Position numbers and translations under genes: made by a program. A DNA stretch of 64,000 nt from Bacteroidia bacterium. Lineage in GTDB: Bacteria; Bacteroidota; Bacteroidia; M30B66. Of this stretch, positions 1 to 8,757 are shown piece after piece. Location of the stretch: positions 62,001 through 126,000 of the forward strand of contig JAGYKL010000007.1 of assembly GCA_018401705.1 (NCBI GenBank), given 5' to 3'. Position 1 is the stretch's first letter, and every line of letters starts with the position of its first letter. The notes beneath the pieces are model-generated. The model was not told where the DNA came from, made no database searches, and saw nothing but the letters and a program-made list of their open reading frames with translations.

Positions 1-189
1 ATTTTGTTCTTCAAGTTTCACTTAATTGGTACAGCCTTGGTGGAGATTATTATCCTGTGGGTTTTAATTGTATTGATGATTTTAAAATTCCGAAAGATTG
101 ACGCTCCGGCTGCCTATATGAATATTCCATATTTGTTGTGGGTAAGTTTTGCCAGTATTCTAACAGCTACTATTTACTCTTTGAATTAA
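1..189 (+). CDS. TspO/MBR family protein (3' part only)
   Basis: Only the last 62 codons are present; the reading frame is open from base 1, so the gene starts upstream of the window. The fragment carries two hydrophobic helices and the family-typical C-terminal run PYLLWVSFAS followed by a terminal LN. TspO/MBR proteins are five-helix membrane proteins of about 155-160 residues that bind porphyrins and related ligands; that role is family knowledge and cannot be tested on this fragment. The next gene appears to start only 5 bases after the stop codon, which suggests co-transcription. Confidence 0.75.
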   Translation: MLFFKFHLIGTALVEIIILWVLIVLMILKFRKIDAPAAYMNIPYLLWVSFASILTATIYSLN

Positions 190-194
190 AGAAC

Positions 195-641
195 TTGCTC
201 AAATCAAAACTTATTAAAACATGTCAATCCCTTCTCGAAGAGAAGGAGATTGAATTAAAAAGTTCAGAAGAATCTGCCAGGCAATCTGCTGCATCTGAAA
301 CAAAAAGCAGTGCCGGAGATAAGCATGAAACAGCTAGAGAGCTGATTCATCAGGAAAGAGAAATTATTACCCAAAGACTTACCGAACTTTATAAACAAAT
401 GAATGAGCTGAATCTTGCAGGCTCTAACAATGAAAGTGATGTTATAAAACTAGGCTCGCTTGTAAAAACAAGTCTCGGATATTTTTTTTTAGGTCCGTCG
501 TTAGGTTTTGTAAAAGTGAACGACCTAAAGATTGCTTGCGTTTCTACTTCATCACCGATAGGTGAGGTTTTACTGGGAAAAACAACTGGTTCGGTAACAG
601 AATTCAGAAACAATCCAATAAAAATCGAGTCGATTGAATGA
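195..641 (+). CDS. GreA/GreB C-terminal-domain-like protein
   Basis: A protein of about 148 residues with an N-terminal charged helix, the strongly conserved stretch ETKSSAGDKHETAREL and a C-terminal beta-rich part ending near a PIGEVLLGK motif. In Bacteroidota this family is often (I think wrongly) named 3-oxoacyl-ACP synthase; the C-terminal half resembles the FKBP-like domain of GreA/GreB elongation factors. No thiolase active site is present. No ATG lies before the conserved region. A TTG at 195, directly after the tspO stop codon, gives the best-looking N-terminus; a GTG at 138 would overlap tspO by 52 bases. The precise role (RNA polymerase secondary channel or other) is inference. Confidence 0.7.
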   Translation: MLKSKLIKTCQSLLEEKEIELKSSEESARQSAASETKSSAGDKHETARELIHQEREIITQRLTELYKQMNELNLAGSNNESDVIKLGSLVKTSLGYFFLGPSLGFVKVNDLKIACVSTSSPIGEVLLGKTTGSVTEFRNNPIKIESIE

Positions 642-693
642 ATGAAAGAAAAAAGCGCTTAGCAACTTCTTTTTTCCATTAAAATCTAAAGTT

Positions 694-1680
694 ATGCGTC
701 CTTCACTTACATTTTCACTATTTTTCTTGACCACATCTTTGCTATTTGCGCAAGTACCTCAAACAGTTGTTGTAGAGCATTTCACCAATACAAGATGCAG
801 CATATGTGCTTCAAGAAACCCCGGATTTTATGCAAATCTTGCCAATCAAGAGAACACCATTCACATTGCATTTCATCCAAGTTCTCCATATCCAAGTTGC
901 CTTTTGAACGAGTACAACATGTCTGAAAATGACGGAAGAACCAACTATTATGGATTGTTCGGGTCTACTCCTGATTTTGTAATTCAAGGAAATATTATTT
1001 CTCCTTCATCTAATTTTTCTAGTCCTGCATTGTTTACACCCTTTCAAAATCAGACAACTCCTGTTTCAATCCAAATCAGACATATAATTTCTGGTTCAAG
1101 TGTAACTCTGCGCGCTACTATTATAACAGAAGCCCCAAATTCACTAGGCAATCTCAGGCTTTTTGCAGGCCTAAAAGAAGACGTGTTGAATTATGTTGCA
1201 CCTAATGGCGAGAACGTTCATTATGATGTTTTTAGAGATTCATATTTTAGTGTTGATGGGACCCAAGTTAGTCTTGCTGAATCTATTGGAGATTCTGTGG
1301 TTGTTACAGCTTCTTTGCCACTAGATGCGAGTTGGGATTTAAACAATATTAGTTCCCTGCTTATTCTTCAGCAAGAAGATAACAAGGCTGTTGTCCAAGC
1401 AGCTGAGTTTGGGCTAAACGAAATCCCTTTATCCGTGTCAAAAAATTTAGCGCTTGAGTACAAAGTATTTCCCAACCCTTCAAACTCTGTAGTTAATATT
1501 GTTGCCCCCAACAATACATTTTCAAATTATGAAGTATACAGCGCTCTGGGCAATAAATTAAAGGAAGGAATGTTTGTTGGACAAATCACATTTACTGTAT
1601 CAGACTTGCCTAAAGGCATTTACTTTCTCAAAATCAGACAATCTAATTTTGAAAAAGTTCAGCGCATATTTGTATACTAG
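694..1680 (+). CDS. Omp28-like thioredoxin-fold secreted protein with T9SS type A sorting domain
   Basis: 328 residues. A signal peptide (about 1-19, ending LLFAQ) is followed by VVVEHFTNTRCSICASRNP, a thioredoxin-like strand and CxxC motif (C-S-I-C) as found in Omp28-related proteins of Bacteroidota. The middle is beta-rich. The last ~75 residues form a T9SS type A sorting domain, with YKVFPNPSNSVVNI and a final KGIYFLKI block, so the product should cross the outer membrane and be anchored to or released from the surface. The gene lies 10 bases before a TlpA-like gene, suggesting one transcript. The redox partner or substrate is unknown. Confidence 0.82.
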   Translation: MRPSLTFSLFFLTTSLLFAQVPQTVVVEHFTNTRCSICASRNPGFYANLANQENTIHIAFHPSSPYPSCLLNEYNMSENDGRTNYYGLFGSTPDFVIQGNIISPSSNFSSPALFTPFQNQTTPVSIQIRHIISGSSVTLRATIITEAPNSLGNLRLFAGLKEDVLNYVAPNGENVHYDVFRDSYFSVDGTQVSLAESIGDSVVVTASLPLDASWDLNNISSLLILQQEDNKAVVQAAEFGLNEIPLSVSKNLALEYKVFPNPSNSVVNIVAPNNTFSNYEVYSALGNKLKEGMFVGQITFTVSDLPKGIYFLKIRQSNFEKVQRIFVY

Positions 1681-1690
1681 ATATTGAATT

Positions 1691-2125
1691 ATGCGACTAT
1701 TAATCATCATGATTTTTCTTCTTGCCTCTGGGCTAAAAGCCCAAGATGTGATTGACTTTGAAGGACTTCAAAAAAGAATTGAAAAACAGAATGATACACT
1801 TTACTTAGTTAATTTCTGGGCCACTTGGTGTAAGCCATGCATTGCTGAACTTCCATTTTTTGAAAATGCATCTGAATCTTTAAGAGATAAGCCCATTAAA
1901 GTTTTACTTGTGAGTCTCGACTTCAAATCTGATTTAGAACGTGTCTCTGAATTTATTCAAAAAAAACAAATTAGCACTGAAGTCGTTTTGTTAAGTGCTG
2001 GTAATCCAAACGATTGGATTGATAAAATTGATCCAAGCTGGTCTGGTGCAATTCCGGCAACAGTGTTTTATAAGAACAAAATAAAATTAGCTTTCCATGA
2101 AGGCGATTACACTAAGAATCTTTAA
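1691..2125 (+). CDS. TlpA-like thioredoxin-domain periplasmic protein
   Basis: 144 residues. The N-terminal hydrophobic segment ends LLASGLKAQ, a likely signal peptide. The active-site stretch is FWATWCKPCIAELPFF, the classical TlpA/ResA-type W-C-x-P-C redox motif at about residues 45-48. A cis-proline region (SGAIPATVFY) follows near residue 117. Family members reduce disulfides in the periplasm, for example during cytochrome c maturation. The gene is sandwiched between two other thioredoxin-fold genes on the same strand, 10 bases after the first and 30 before the second. The substrate cannot be told from sequence. Confidence 0.85.
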   Translation: MRLLIIMIFLLASGLKAQDVIDFEGLQKRIEKQNDTLYLVNFWATWCKPCIAELPFFENASESLRDKPIKVLLVSLDFKSDLERVSEFIQKKQISTEVVLLSAGNPNDWIDKIDPSWSGAIPATVFYKNKIKLAFHEGDYTKNL

Positions 2126-2155
2126 ATCAATCAATTAATAAATACTTGAATTAAA

Positions 2156-2755
2156 ATGACAAAAGCAATAATTGCCCTAATGAGTCTGATTATTTTCAGC
2201 TCCTTCACAAATCACGAAGGATATCACGTTGGTGATAATGCAACCGACTTTAACCTTAAAAATATTGACGGCAAGATGGTTTCTCTCTCATCTATAGAAG
2301 CCAAAGGATATGTTATTGTTTTTACATGCAACCACTGTCCATTTGCTAAAAAGTATGAAGATAGATTAGTGAAATTAAACAAGCTCACTTCTAAAAAAGG
2401 CTATCCTTTGGTTGCAATCAATCCTAATGATGCCGAACAATATCCAGAAGATAGTTTCGAAAACATGCAAATTAGAGCTAAAGAAAAGAAGTTCAATTTT
2501 CCTTATTTACATGATGAAAGCCAGCAAATTGCCCGAACTTACGGAGCAACTAAAACGCCCCATGTATTTGTTCTAAATAAAGAAGGCAAGGAGCTGAAAG
2601 TGAGATACATTGGAGCTATTGACGACAATACCGAAAGTGCGGCTGATGTAAAAATAAAATATGTTGAAAATGCTATCGAAGCATTGGCAGAAAATAAACC
2701 TGTTGAAACAGAAGTAACTAAGGCAATTGGCTGCTCCATTAAATGGAAGAAGTAA
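2156..2755 (+). CDS. Redoxin/AhpC-TSA-like thioredoxin family protein
   Basis: 199 residues. It has a short hydrophobic start (1-18), then the redoxin-type sequence VGDNATDFNLKNIDGK and an active-site region FTCNHCPFAKKYEDR with a C-N-H-C motif. A cis-proline segment AYG..TPHVFVL-like (YGATKTPHVFVLN) is near residue 140. This matches the roughly 200-residue exported thioredoxin family common in Bacteroidota, related to AhpC/TSA. It is the third gene in a row with a thioredoxin fold, and the three active sites differ (CSIC, CKPC, CNHC), so they probably have different redox roles. Function beyond thiol redox chemistry is inference. Confidence 0.82.
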   Translation: MTKAIIALMSLIIFSSFTNHEGYHVGDNATDFNLKNIDGKMVSLSSIEAKGYVIVFTCNHCPFAKKYEDRLVKLNKLTSKKGYPLVAINPNDAEQYPEDSFENMQIRAKEKKFNFPYLHDESQQIARTYGATKTPHVFVLNKEGKELKVRYIGAIDDNTESAADVKIKYVENAIEALAENKPVETEVTKAIGCSIKWKK

Positions 2756-2790
2756 GCTGATACTATATCAACCCTTTACCTTTTCTTGAT

Positions 2791-3822
2791 TTATTCAAAA
2801 ACCGAATAAAGTTCTTCAAATGCATCCTGACCATATCGGGAGGTATTTGCTGAATCTAGATGAAATAATGCTACGTGGATATTCTGACTTTTTAGAAAGG
2901 GCTTCACTTGCATAGCTGCTTTTAACGATTTGCCTGGTGAAATTTCTTCCACGCGTAGGCGGTCTGTATCTTTAAAATAACTGCCCTTAAAATAGCATCC
3001 CGCCAAAGGCACAAATAAACCATGTGCCTTTTCTACAAACATGCCACTTTCTCTGGTTTCTTTGAGACTTAGATTTTGAATAACAGATATAACTGAACCA
3101 TTTCTCTGATGAACTCCCCAAGTAAATACGGGTAAAGCTATATCTAAAGGTAAACGATAACTTTTGATATACGAAACATAGCGCGCTGCAACCTCTGAAT
3201 CGTAAATTGAATTTCTGGTTCCTGGCTCGTCAATGCTTCCCATGTTATAGTATAAAAGCATGCCTCTATCAACTGGAGGAATTCCTGAAATATCAGGTGA
3301 TTTGATATGCTTCAACCTTATACTGCAGCTTAGAATTTGCTCTATTGGCTTCAAACGGGCTTTAAGCAGATTTAGGAATGAGAAATACTGATCTTTTGTA
3401 TCAACTGTCCAATCACAATCTATTTGAAGCTCTGCCCATGAAAACGAAGCTGAATCAGAAAATTCTGAGAAAACTTTAAAAAACTCATCTGCCAACAAAT
3501 CAACTTCCTTAACAGGAATATGCTTAAAGATCTCATTGTCAATATAAGCAACAGGTACAATTTCAAGATTAGCAGGAATTTCTGAAGTTTTAATCTTTAA
3601 GACATCTTTTGCCTTTACACCTTTTGTGGGATGATCCCAAGCCAAATTAAAACACTTCAAATAAATTCTATCACTGCCTAGTGCAGCCAACATCTTGGCA
3701 TCATCGCCAGCAATCTCAAATTTAGGCTTCCAATAATAAAATGACCTGAACACTTCTTTATTTGAAGCACATGCGCCCAAAAGAATTATTAGTAAGAATG
3801 GAATATATCTGCGCAAAGTCAT
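2791..3822 (-). CDS. Lipoprotein of unknown function, DUF3142-like
   Basis: 343 residues. The signal sequence ends with a lipobox, LLGACAS, so the protein should be acylated at about C18 and exported. The body contains FYYWKPKFEI, then regularly spaced hydrophobic strands including SWAELQIDCDWT and PLDIALPVFTWG. The pattern resembles a glycoside-hydrolase-like TIM barrel and recalls DUF3142 proteins, but I cannot prove this. The gene is convergent with the redoxin gene (35 bases between stops) and divergent from the NifU-like gene. No function is assigned. Confidence 0.6.
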   Translation of the reverse strand: MTLRRYIPFLLIILLGACASNKEVFRSFYYWKPKFEIAGDDAKMLAALGSDRIYLKCFNLAWDHPTKGVKAKDVLKIKTSEIPANLEIVPVAYIDNEIFKHIPVKEVDLLADEFFKVFSEFSDSASFSWAELQIDCDWTVDTKDQYFSFLNLLKARLKPIEQILSCSIRLKHIKSPDISGIPPVDRGMLLYYNMGSIDEPGTRNSIYDSEVAARYVSYIKSYRLPLDIALPVFTWGVHQRNGSVISVIQNLSLKETRESGMFVEKAHGLFVPLAGCYFKGSYFKDTDRLRVEEISPGKSLKAAMQVKPFLKSQNIHVALFHLDSANTSRYGQDAFEELYSVFE

Positions 3823-3914
3823 TTTACTAATTTAGAACTTGAAATAAGGACTTAAATGACGAAATGATATAAAAACCAACATACCTATCTTTTCAATGGG
3901 TTTTTAAGAACAAC

Positions 3915-3946
3915 TTGAGCCACTTGATGTTTTGTATTTACATTTG
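3915..3946 (+). promoter_or_regulatory. Bacteroidota-type promoter for the NfU gene
   Basis: A TTG at 3915-3917 is followed after 21 bases by TACATTTG at 3939-3946. This fits the TTTG/TTG-N19ish-TAnnTTTG pattern of the primary sigma factor in this phylum. The predicted start would be near 3953, giving a leader of about 13 bases to the ATG at 3966. Confidence 0.55.
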
Positions 3947-3965
3947 CACAAAATTTTAACCAACA

Positions 3966-4556
3966 ATGAGTTTTATCCCAACTACTGTTTACGCTGAATC
4001 AACTCCAAATCCTTCTACAATGAAGTTTGTGGCAAACAGACTGATTATTGAGCCAGATAAGCAAGTTGAATATTTAAATGCGATTGAATGCGAGGGTTCA
4101 CCACTTGCAAAAGAATTGTTCAAAGGAGGTTATGTTAAATCATTGTTTTTTTCCAGCAACTTCATAACAATAACTAAAACAGATGCAAAGGAATGGGCAA
4201 CATTAACATCGCCGGTGAGAGAATTTCTTACAGACTATCTTACGAAAGGTCTTCCAGTTATAGAAGTTTATCCTGAAAAACAAGCAGTTAAAGAAAAAGT
4301 CACAGAAGCTGTTATTAGTGAAGGTAGCACTGAGGAGCAAATCGTAAATATTTTAGAAGAATATATACGACCAGCGGTTGAACAAGATGGTGGAGCAATC
4401 ACATTCAGGTCCTTCAACGAAGGCGTTGTAACTGTTGCTCTTCAAGGCTCTTGCTCTGGATGTCCTTCTTCTAAAGTAACATTAAAATCAGGTATTGAGA
4501 ATCTGTTAACCAGAATGGTTCCCGGAGTGACTGAAGTGGTAGCTGAAGAAATTTAA
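3966..4556 (+). CDS. NfU-type Fe-S cluster carrier (NifU family)
   Basis: 196 residues. The N-terminal domain (about 5-95) contains ESTPNPSTMKFV, the signature of the Nfu N-terminal domain. The C-terminal domain (about 120-196) is the NifU-like thioredoxin-type domain with the cluster-binding motif C-S-G-C at residues 163-166. Proteins with this layout accept a 4Fe-4S cluster from the assembly machinery and pass it to target enzymes in the cytoplasm. The gene stands alone and has its own promoter. Length and both domains are normal for the family. Confidence 0.92.
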   Translation: MSFIPTTVYAESTPNPSTMKFVANRLIIEPDKQVEYLNAIECEGSPLAKELFKGGYVKSLFFSSNFITITKTDAKEWATLTSPVREFLTDYLTKGLPVIEVYPEKQAVKEKVTEAVISEGSTEEQIVNILEEYIRPAVEQDGGAITFRSFNEGVVTVALQGSCSGCPSSKVTLKSGIENLLTRMVPGVTEVVAEEI

Positions 4557-4568
4557 TTTATTGATTAT

Positions 4569-4600
4569 CATGCCAATAAATTTGATAATTTTATGGCATG
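4569..4600 (+). promoter_or_regulatory. Hairpin whose 3' arm contains a start codon
   Basis: CATGCCA at 4569-4575 pairs perfectly with TGGCATG at 4594-4600; with one bulged A, four more A/T pairs can form inside. The ATG of the following surface-protein gene is 4598-4600, the last three bases of the 3' arm. No T-run follows, so it is not a normal terminator. It could hide the start codon in the mRNA; that is inference. Confidence 0.45.
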
Positions 4601-6919
4601 AACCATGTCTACTTTCGCCACAAACTTTTTATCTTCCTAACTCTAATCTCAGGAAGTTTATTCTCACAAGACATTTCTGTTGATACTTCTGCAAACTGGC
4701 AGCAGTCAATTTCTTCTATTCTTGGAGGAAATTGTGTAGAAATATCAAATGTTCAATTTTCAAACAATCCCGCGTCAGCGGCTTATTTTTCTAATGCTGA
4801 AGTTATTGGCCTTACCGAAGGAATTGTATTAAGCAGCGGGAGTCTTGGGCCTTTTGTTTCTAATGTAGATACTTTTCTAACAGCCTCTTTTTCGCCTGTT
4901 GATAGCGGTGACTCCTTACTTGAACAATATGCCCTTCAGGAACTTGGCTATACTGGTAATGCTACATCATATGATGCAAGTCGTTTACAATTCAACTTTG
5001 TTTCTCCAGTTGATCAGGAAGTAACCATTCGCTTTGTTTTTGCTTCTGAGGAATATCCTGAGTTCGCACCGCCAAATAACTCATTCTACAATGATATTTT
5101 TGCTTTTTTCGTAAAAGAGTCAGATTCTCTTAGTTATCAAAATATTGCGGTTCTACCAGGTACATTTTTACCTGTTACAATTGGCAATGTTAATGCTATA
5201 ACCAATCAAGAATTTTATTTAGAAAGCTTGGGATTATCTTTTGCTTTCGATGGTTTTACCATTCCAATAACAGCTACTTTTACAGCGCAAGCTGGAGTTA
5301 CGTATAATATGATTATTGCCATTTCTGATATTGGTGATAATGCTTTTGACTCTGCTGTTTTTCTTGAACTTGCTCAAACAGGCTCTCAGAGTATACATGG
5401 CAAGGCATATACGGCTGAAGATCTAGTAACTGAAGGAAATGTTTACTTATTTGGCTTTAACACCGAGGCAGGAGCTTTTCCAGCTTTAGATACGGCTTCT
5501 ATCAATGCCGAAGGAACTTATAGCTTCAATGATGTTGAACAAGGCCTTTATCTCGTTCAATGTGTTCCTGATGCTGTAGCTTTTCCTCTCTCGATACCAA
5601 TTTATTATCCTGGAGTTGTTCTTTGGGAAGACGCAGTTGGTATTGGTACTTCTTGTGACTCAATTGATACTGATGGTCCGGGTTTAATCTTTAATACTGG
5701 TCCCGGCGAAATAAGTGGAACTATTGGTCAGGATCCTGAAGGTGGACGATTAAGGTCTGATGATTTGCTGCCATATGAAGGTGTAAACGTTTTTCTTCAA
5801 GATTCTGCAAGTGGCGAATGGAGAGGTTTTCAAGTATCTGACGTTCTAGGAGAATATTCATTCAGCGATTTGGGTTTTGGAACTTACTATGTCTATCCTG
5901 ATGTAGCTGGTATTCCAATCATCGAAGCGCGTAAAGTGGTTATTGATGAATTATCGCCTACGGCGGAAGGAATTAATTTCCAGATGAATGAGGATGGAAT
6001 TCTGAATGTTCAAGGTGTTGAGCCCATAGCGCTGATTGACACAGGTAGCAATGTTGAATGGACTGTAACTACCTCACTTCATTATTTTGATGTAATGGGT
6101 ATCAATATAAAGCTTAGGATTGGTTCAGATACATTGATTAACGACACATTATACACTACCATTTGGGCCGATGGAATAATGGATCAGTTTGATGTGTTTG
6201 ATGAAGATGAAGCTATTGTAATTGGTGGATTAAGACAAATTGGCTCTAAACTATATCTTAGAATAATAAATCCTAATTCCCCTGTTCATGATAGGGATAT
6301 TCTATATTTTGATAGCAATCTGCAAGTTGGCGATACATTACAATACCCTACTTTCATAGAGTGGAGTTTCATTGAGGATGCAAAATCTGTAATCATCTCA
6401 AGAGATACTTTTGAGTTAAATGGCATTAACAGAATCCGTTGGGAGTTTGAAAGTCTTCATGAATTTGCATTCGAAAATGAAATGTTTGTTTCCGGAATTG
6501 GGAATTCAAAAGGTCTATTTAATTTGGGAGCTATAGAAGGTCTGCACAGTCCTTGGTTTGCTAATCTTTGTTACACTGACGCTAATGGCAATAACAACTT
6601 TGCGCAAGATATTTATTCGGTTTATGAAAATTATAATCTTGATGTTTGTTTTCTGATAACTGGTAGCATTGACGAAAACGAGAGTTCTCATTTTGACCTT
6701 TACCCTAATCCTGGACAGTTTGGCTTTACAATAAAGCAGGAAAATTTTGAAAAGGCTGAAATTGTAGTCAGAGACTTAAGCGGAAGAGAGCATTTAAGAA
6801 CTCAAATGCAACAAGAAAATCAGACTTTCCAACTCGAATTCTTAGATGCAGGAGTATATCTCATTGAAGTAAAAACAATCTCTGGCGCCTCAGCATTTGC
6901 CCGCTGGATAAAGCAATAG
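4598..6919 (+). CDS. Choice-of-anchor L surface protein with T9SS type A sorting domain
   Basis: 773 residues. Signal peptide about 1-25 (ending SLFSQ). The choice-of-anchor L domain spans about 26-265 and includes IRFVFASEEYPEF and the AISDIGDNAFDSAVFLE signature. Two repeated Cna-B/SdrD-like modules follow (about 268-345 and 370-465, with TYSFNDVEQGLYLVQ and EYSFSDLGFGTYYVY). The C-terminal ~80 residues are a T9SS type A sorting domain (FDLYPNPGQFGFTI ... GVYLIEV). Such proteins are displayed or released at the outer membrane and often act in adhesion. The start codon lies inside a hairpin. A second choice-of-anchor L gene at 25141 uses a type B signal instead. Confidence 0.85.
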   Translation: MNHVYFRHKLFIFLTLISGSLFSQDISVDTSANWQQSISSILGGNCVEISNVQFSNNPASAAYFSNAEVIGLTEGIVLSSGSLGPFVSNVDTFLTASFSPVDSGDSLLEQYALQELGYTGNATSYDASRLQFNFVSPVDQEVTIRFVFASEEYPEFAPPNNSFYNDIFAFFVKESDSLSYQNIAVLPGTFLPVTIGNVNAITNQEFYLESLGLSFAFDGFTIPITATFTAQAGVTYNMIIAISDIGDNAFDSAVFLELAQTGSQSIHGKAYTAEDLVTEGNVYLFGFNTEAGAFPALDTASINAEGTYSFNDVEQGLYLVQCVPDAVAFPLSIPIYYPGVVLWEDAVGIGTSCDSIDTDGPGLIFNTGPGEISGTIGQDPEGGRLRSDDLLPYEGVNVFLQDSASGEWRGFQVSDVLGEYSFSDLGFGTYYVYPDVAGIPIIEARKVVIDELSPTAEGINFQMNEDGILNVQGVEPIALIDTGSNVEWTVTTSLHYFDVMGINIKLRIGSDTLINDTLYTTIWADGIMDQFDVFDEDEAIVIGGLRQIGSKLYLRIINPNSPVHDRDILYFDSNLQVGDTLQYPTFIEWSFIEDAKSVIISRDTFELNGINRIRWEFESLHEFAFENEMFVSGIGNSKGLFNLGAIEGLHSPWFANLCYTDANGNNNFAQDIYSVYENYNLDVCFLITGSIDENESSHFDLYPNPGQFGFTIKQENFEKAEIVVRDLSGREHLRTQMQQENQTFQLEFLDAGVYLIEVKTISGASAFARWIKQ

Positions 6920-6982
6920 AGCAAGAAAAAAAGAATTAATTCGAATATTTAATTTGGGACTGCATTCAAAGAAAAAATCTCT

Positions 6983-6990
6983 TATCTTTG
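6983..6990 (+). promoter_or_regulatory. -7 box (TATCTTTG) of the yceD-rpmF-plsX-fabH operon
   Basis: TATCTTTG fits the TAnnTTTG box exactly. It lies 25 bases before the TTG start of the DUF177 gene at 7015, placing transcription start near 6997. A TTTG at 6953-6956 is 26 bases upstream, rather far for a -33 element, so only the -7 box is claimed. Confidence 0.5.
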
Positions 6991-7014
6991 CCGTCCTTTT
7001 AGAGTACCCTGATT

Positions 7015-7554
7015 TTGGAACCACATAAAGAATACATGATTCAGTTCGCTGGACTGAAAGATGGATTACACAGTTTTTCCTATGAAGTTGGGAATTCGTT
7101 CTTTGATTCTTTTGAGCAAAACCTTGTATTAGGAGGTGAAGTTCTGGTAAATCTTGATTTAGATAAGCAAAGTGATCATTTAGTTTTAGATTTCAGTTTC
7201 GAAGGAAATTTGAATGTTGACTGTGACCGTTGCGCTGTTTCTGCACCTTTTCCAATAAAAGGTAGTTCAAGATTAATTCTACAGCTTGAATCCGGGGAAT
7301 CTGACGATGCTGATATTGAATATCTTTCGTCGGATGCTTATGAATACAATATTGCTCATTATTTATATGAAACATTGGCATTATCGCTTCCGCTCCGTTT
7401 GGTTCCTTGTGAAGCAAGCGGCGATAAGTCAATATGCGACCAGGCTGTTATAGACAAACTGGAAGCAATGAGCGTAGCAGAACCTGAAGTTGAAGAAGAA
7501 ATTCCAACAGATCCTCGTTGGGATGCTCTTAAGAAACTATCAGGAGATAAATGA
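7015..7554 (+). CDS. DUF177 / YceD family protein (23S rRNA accumulation)
   Basis: 179 residues. The N-terminal pattern MIQFAGLKDGLHSFSYEV, the central NVDCDRC...FPIKG segment and the C-terminal DPRWDALKKL are typical of Bacteroidota DUF177 proteins. YceD homologues are needed for normal 23S rRNA levels and are nearly always encoded next to rpmF, as here (27 bases upstream). The start is taken as TTG at 7015: the next ATG (7036) would remove residues that homologues normally have before the IQFAGLK strand. The use of TTG may keep translation low. Confidence 0.88.
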   Translation: MEPHKEYMIQFAGLKDGLHSFSYEVGNSFFDSFEQNLVLGGEVLVNLDLDKQSDHLVLDFSFEGNLNVDCDRCAVSAPFPIKGSSRLILQLESGESDDADIEYLSSDAYEYNIAHYLYETLALSLPLRLVPCEASGDKSICDQAVIDKLEAMSVAEPEVEEEIPTDPRWDALKKLSGDK

Positions 7555-7581
7555 ATTTAGAACCGATTGAAATAAACAACC

Positions 7582-7773
7582 ATGGCACATCCGAAACGGA
7601 AAATTTCGAAGACCCGCCGCGATAAACGCAGAACACATTATAAGGCAGAATTGCCTACGCTGGCGAAGTGTTCAACAACTGGAACAATCCACCTTTATCA
7701 TCGTGCATACTACGTTGAAGGTGACCTTTATTATAAAGGGAAACTTGTAGTTCCGGCTAAAACGAACGCTTAA
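7582..7773 (+). CDS. rpmF: 50S ribosomal protein L32
   Basis: 63 residues, the usual length. [17 protein letters not shown] is the basic N-terminus of L32, followed by [15 protein letters not shown]. Only one cysteine remains of the zinc-ribbon pattern, so this is the zinc-independent form usual in this phylum. It belongs to the large ribosomal subunit. Gene order yceD-rpmF-plsX-fabH is widely conserved and links ribosome supply to phospholipid synthesis. Confidence 0.97.
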   Translation: MAHPKRKISKTRRDKRRTHYKAELPTLAKCSTTGTIHLYHRAYYVEGDLYYKGKLVVPAKTNA

Positions 7774-7812
7774 TCTCGTTCTAAGTTAATCGGCTGAACG
7801 AGCAAGGCTTTC

Positions 7813-8757
7813 ATGCACATCGGCCTGGATATCACCGGAGGGGATTTTGCCCCTGACGCAACCCTGAGCGGCGCGCTCCTTGCGGTTGACGTACTTCCTA
7901 CGTCTTGTCGTTTGGTACTGATTGGTGACCAGAGTGAAATTATTAATGGTTTAATTGATCGGGGTGCAAATCCTGAAAGATTTGATATTGTGCATGCGCC
8001 CGATTCAATTGCAATGGGAGATAATCCTACCAAAGCATTTGCATCAAAACCTAATTCAAGTATTTCTGTTGGGTTTCAGCTTCTTAAAGATGCTAAAACA
8101 CAGGCTTTTGTAAGTGCAGGAAACACAGGAGCAATGCTCGTAGGTTCTGTGCTTAGCGTTAAACCAATTGATGGTATAAATCGCCCTTGCATCATGTCAC
8201 TTATTCCCAAGGAAAGTGGCGGGTTTGGTGTTTTACTTGATGTAGGTTCTAATGCCGAATGCAAACCTGAAACATTAATGCAGTTCTCTATTCTAGGCTC
8301 AATGTACGCCGAAAATGTACTCGGAATTGCAAATCCTAAAGTTGGCCTCATTAATATTGGAGAAGAACCTGAAAAAGGTAATTCAACGGCCCTGGCAGCT
8401 CATCAGCTTATGAAGGTTTCTGAGGATATCAACTTCATTGGCAATATCGAAGGTCGTGACCTTTTTAATGAAAAAGCCGATGTTATGGTATGCGACGGCT
8501 TTACAGGTAATATTATTCTCAAATTAGCTGAATCATTTTACGGCATCTTTAAATCAAAAGGCTTTTCAGATGAGTATATTGATAGGTTTAATTACGAATC
8601 TTACGGTGGAACACCTATCTTAGGCATCAATTCTACTGTAATAGTAGGGCACGGAATTTCTAATGCCCAAGCAATTAAAAACATGATTCTCCTTGCGCAT
8701 GATGTTGTGAATGCAGGGTTAACAGATAAAATTAAAGCAGTAATTCAACATGAGTAA
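7813..8757 (+). CDS. plsX: Phosphate acyltransferase PlsX
   Basis: 314 residues. The N-terminus [16 protein letters not shown] is the PlsX signature, and NTGAMLVGS and [12 protein letters not shown]-type motifs ([12 protein letters not shown]) follow. PlsX converts acyl-ACP and phosphate into acyl-phosphate, the donor for PlsY in phosphatidic acid synthesis; it is a peripheral membrane enzyme. The gene ends 8 bases inside fabH (ATGAGTAA overlap), so the two are translationally coupled. Length and order are normal. Confidence 0.96.
   Translation: MHIGLDITGGDFAPDATLSGALLAVDVLPTSCRLVLIGDQSEIINGLIDRGANPERFDIVHAPDSIAMGDNPTKAFASKPNSSISVGFQLLKDAKTQAFVSAGNTGAMLVGSVLSVKPIDGINRPCIMSLIPKESGGFGVLLDVGSNAECKPETLMQFSILGSMYAENVLGIANPKVGLINIGEEPEKGNSTALAAHQLMKVSEDINFIGNIEGRDLFNEKADVMVCDGFTGNIILKLAESFYGIFKSKGFSDEYIDRFNYESYGGTPILGINSTVIVGHGISNAQAIKNMILLAHDVVNAGLTDKIKAVIQHE

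Noticed and set aside
641-693. A-run and T-run with weak pairing between 645 and 677 as a terminator
   Set aside because: The complementarity is broken and lacks G/C pairs; no confident hairpin.
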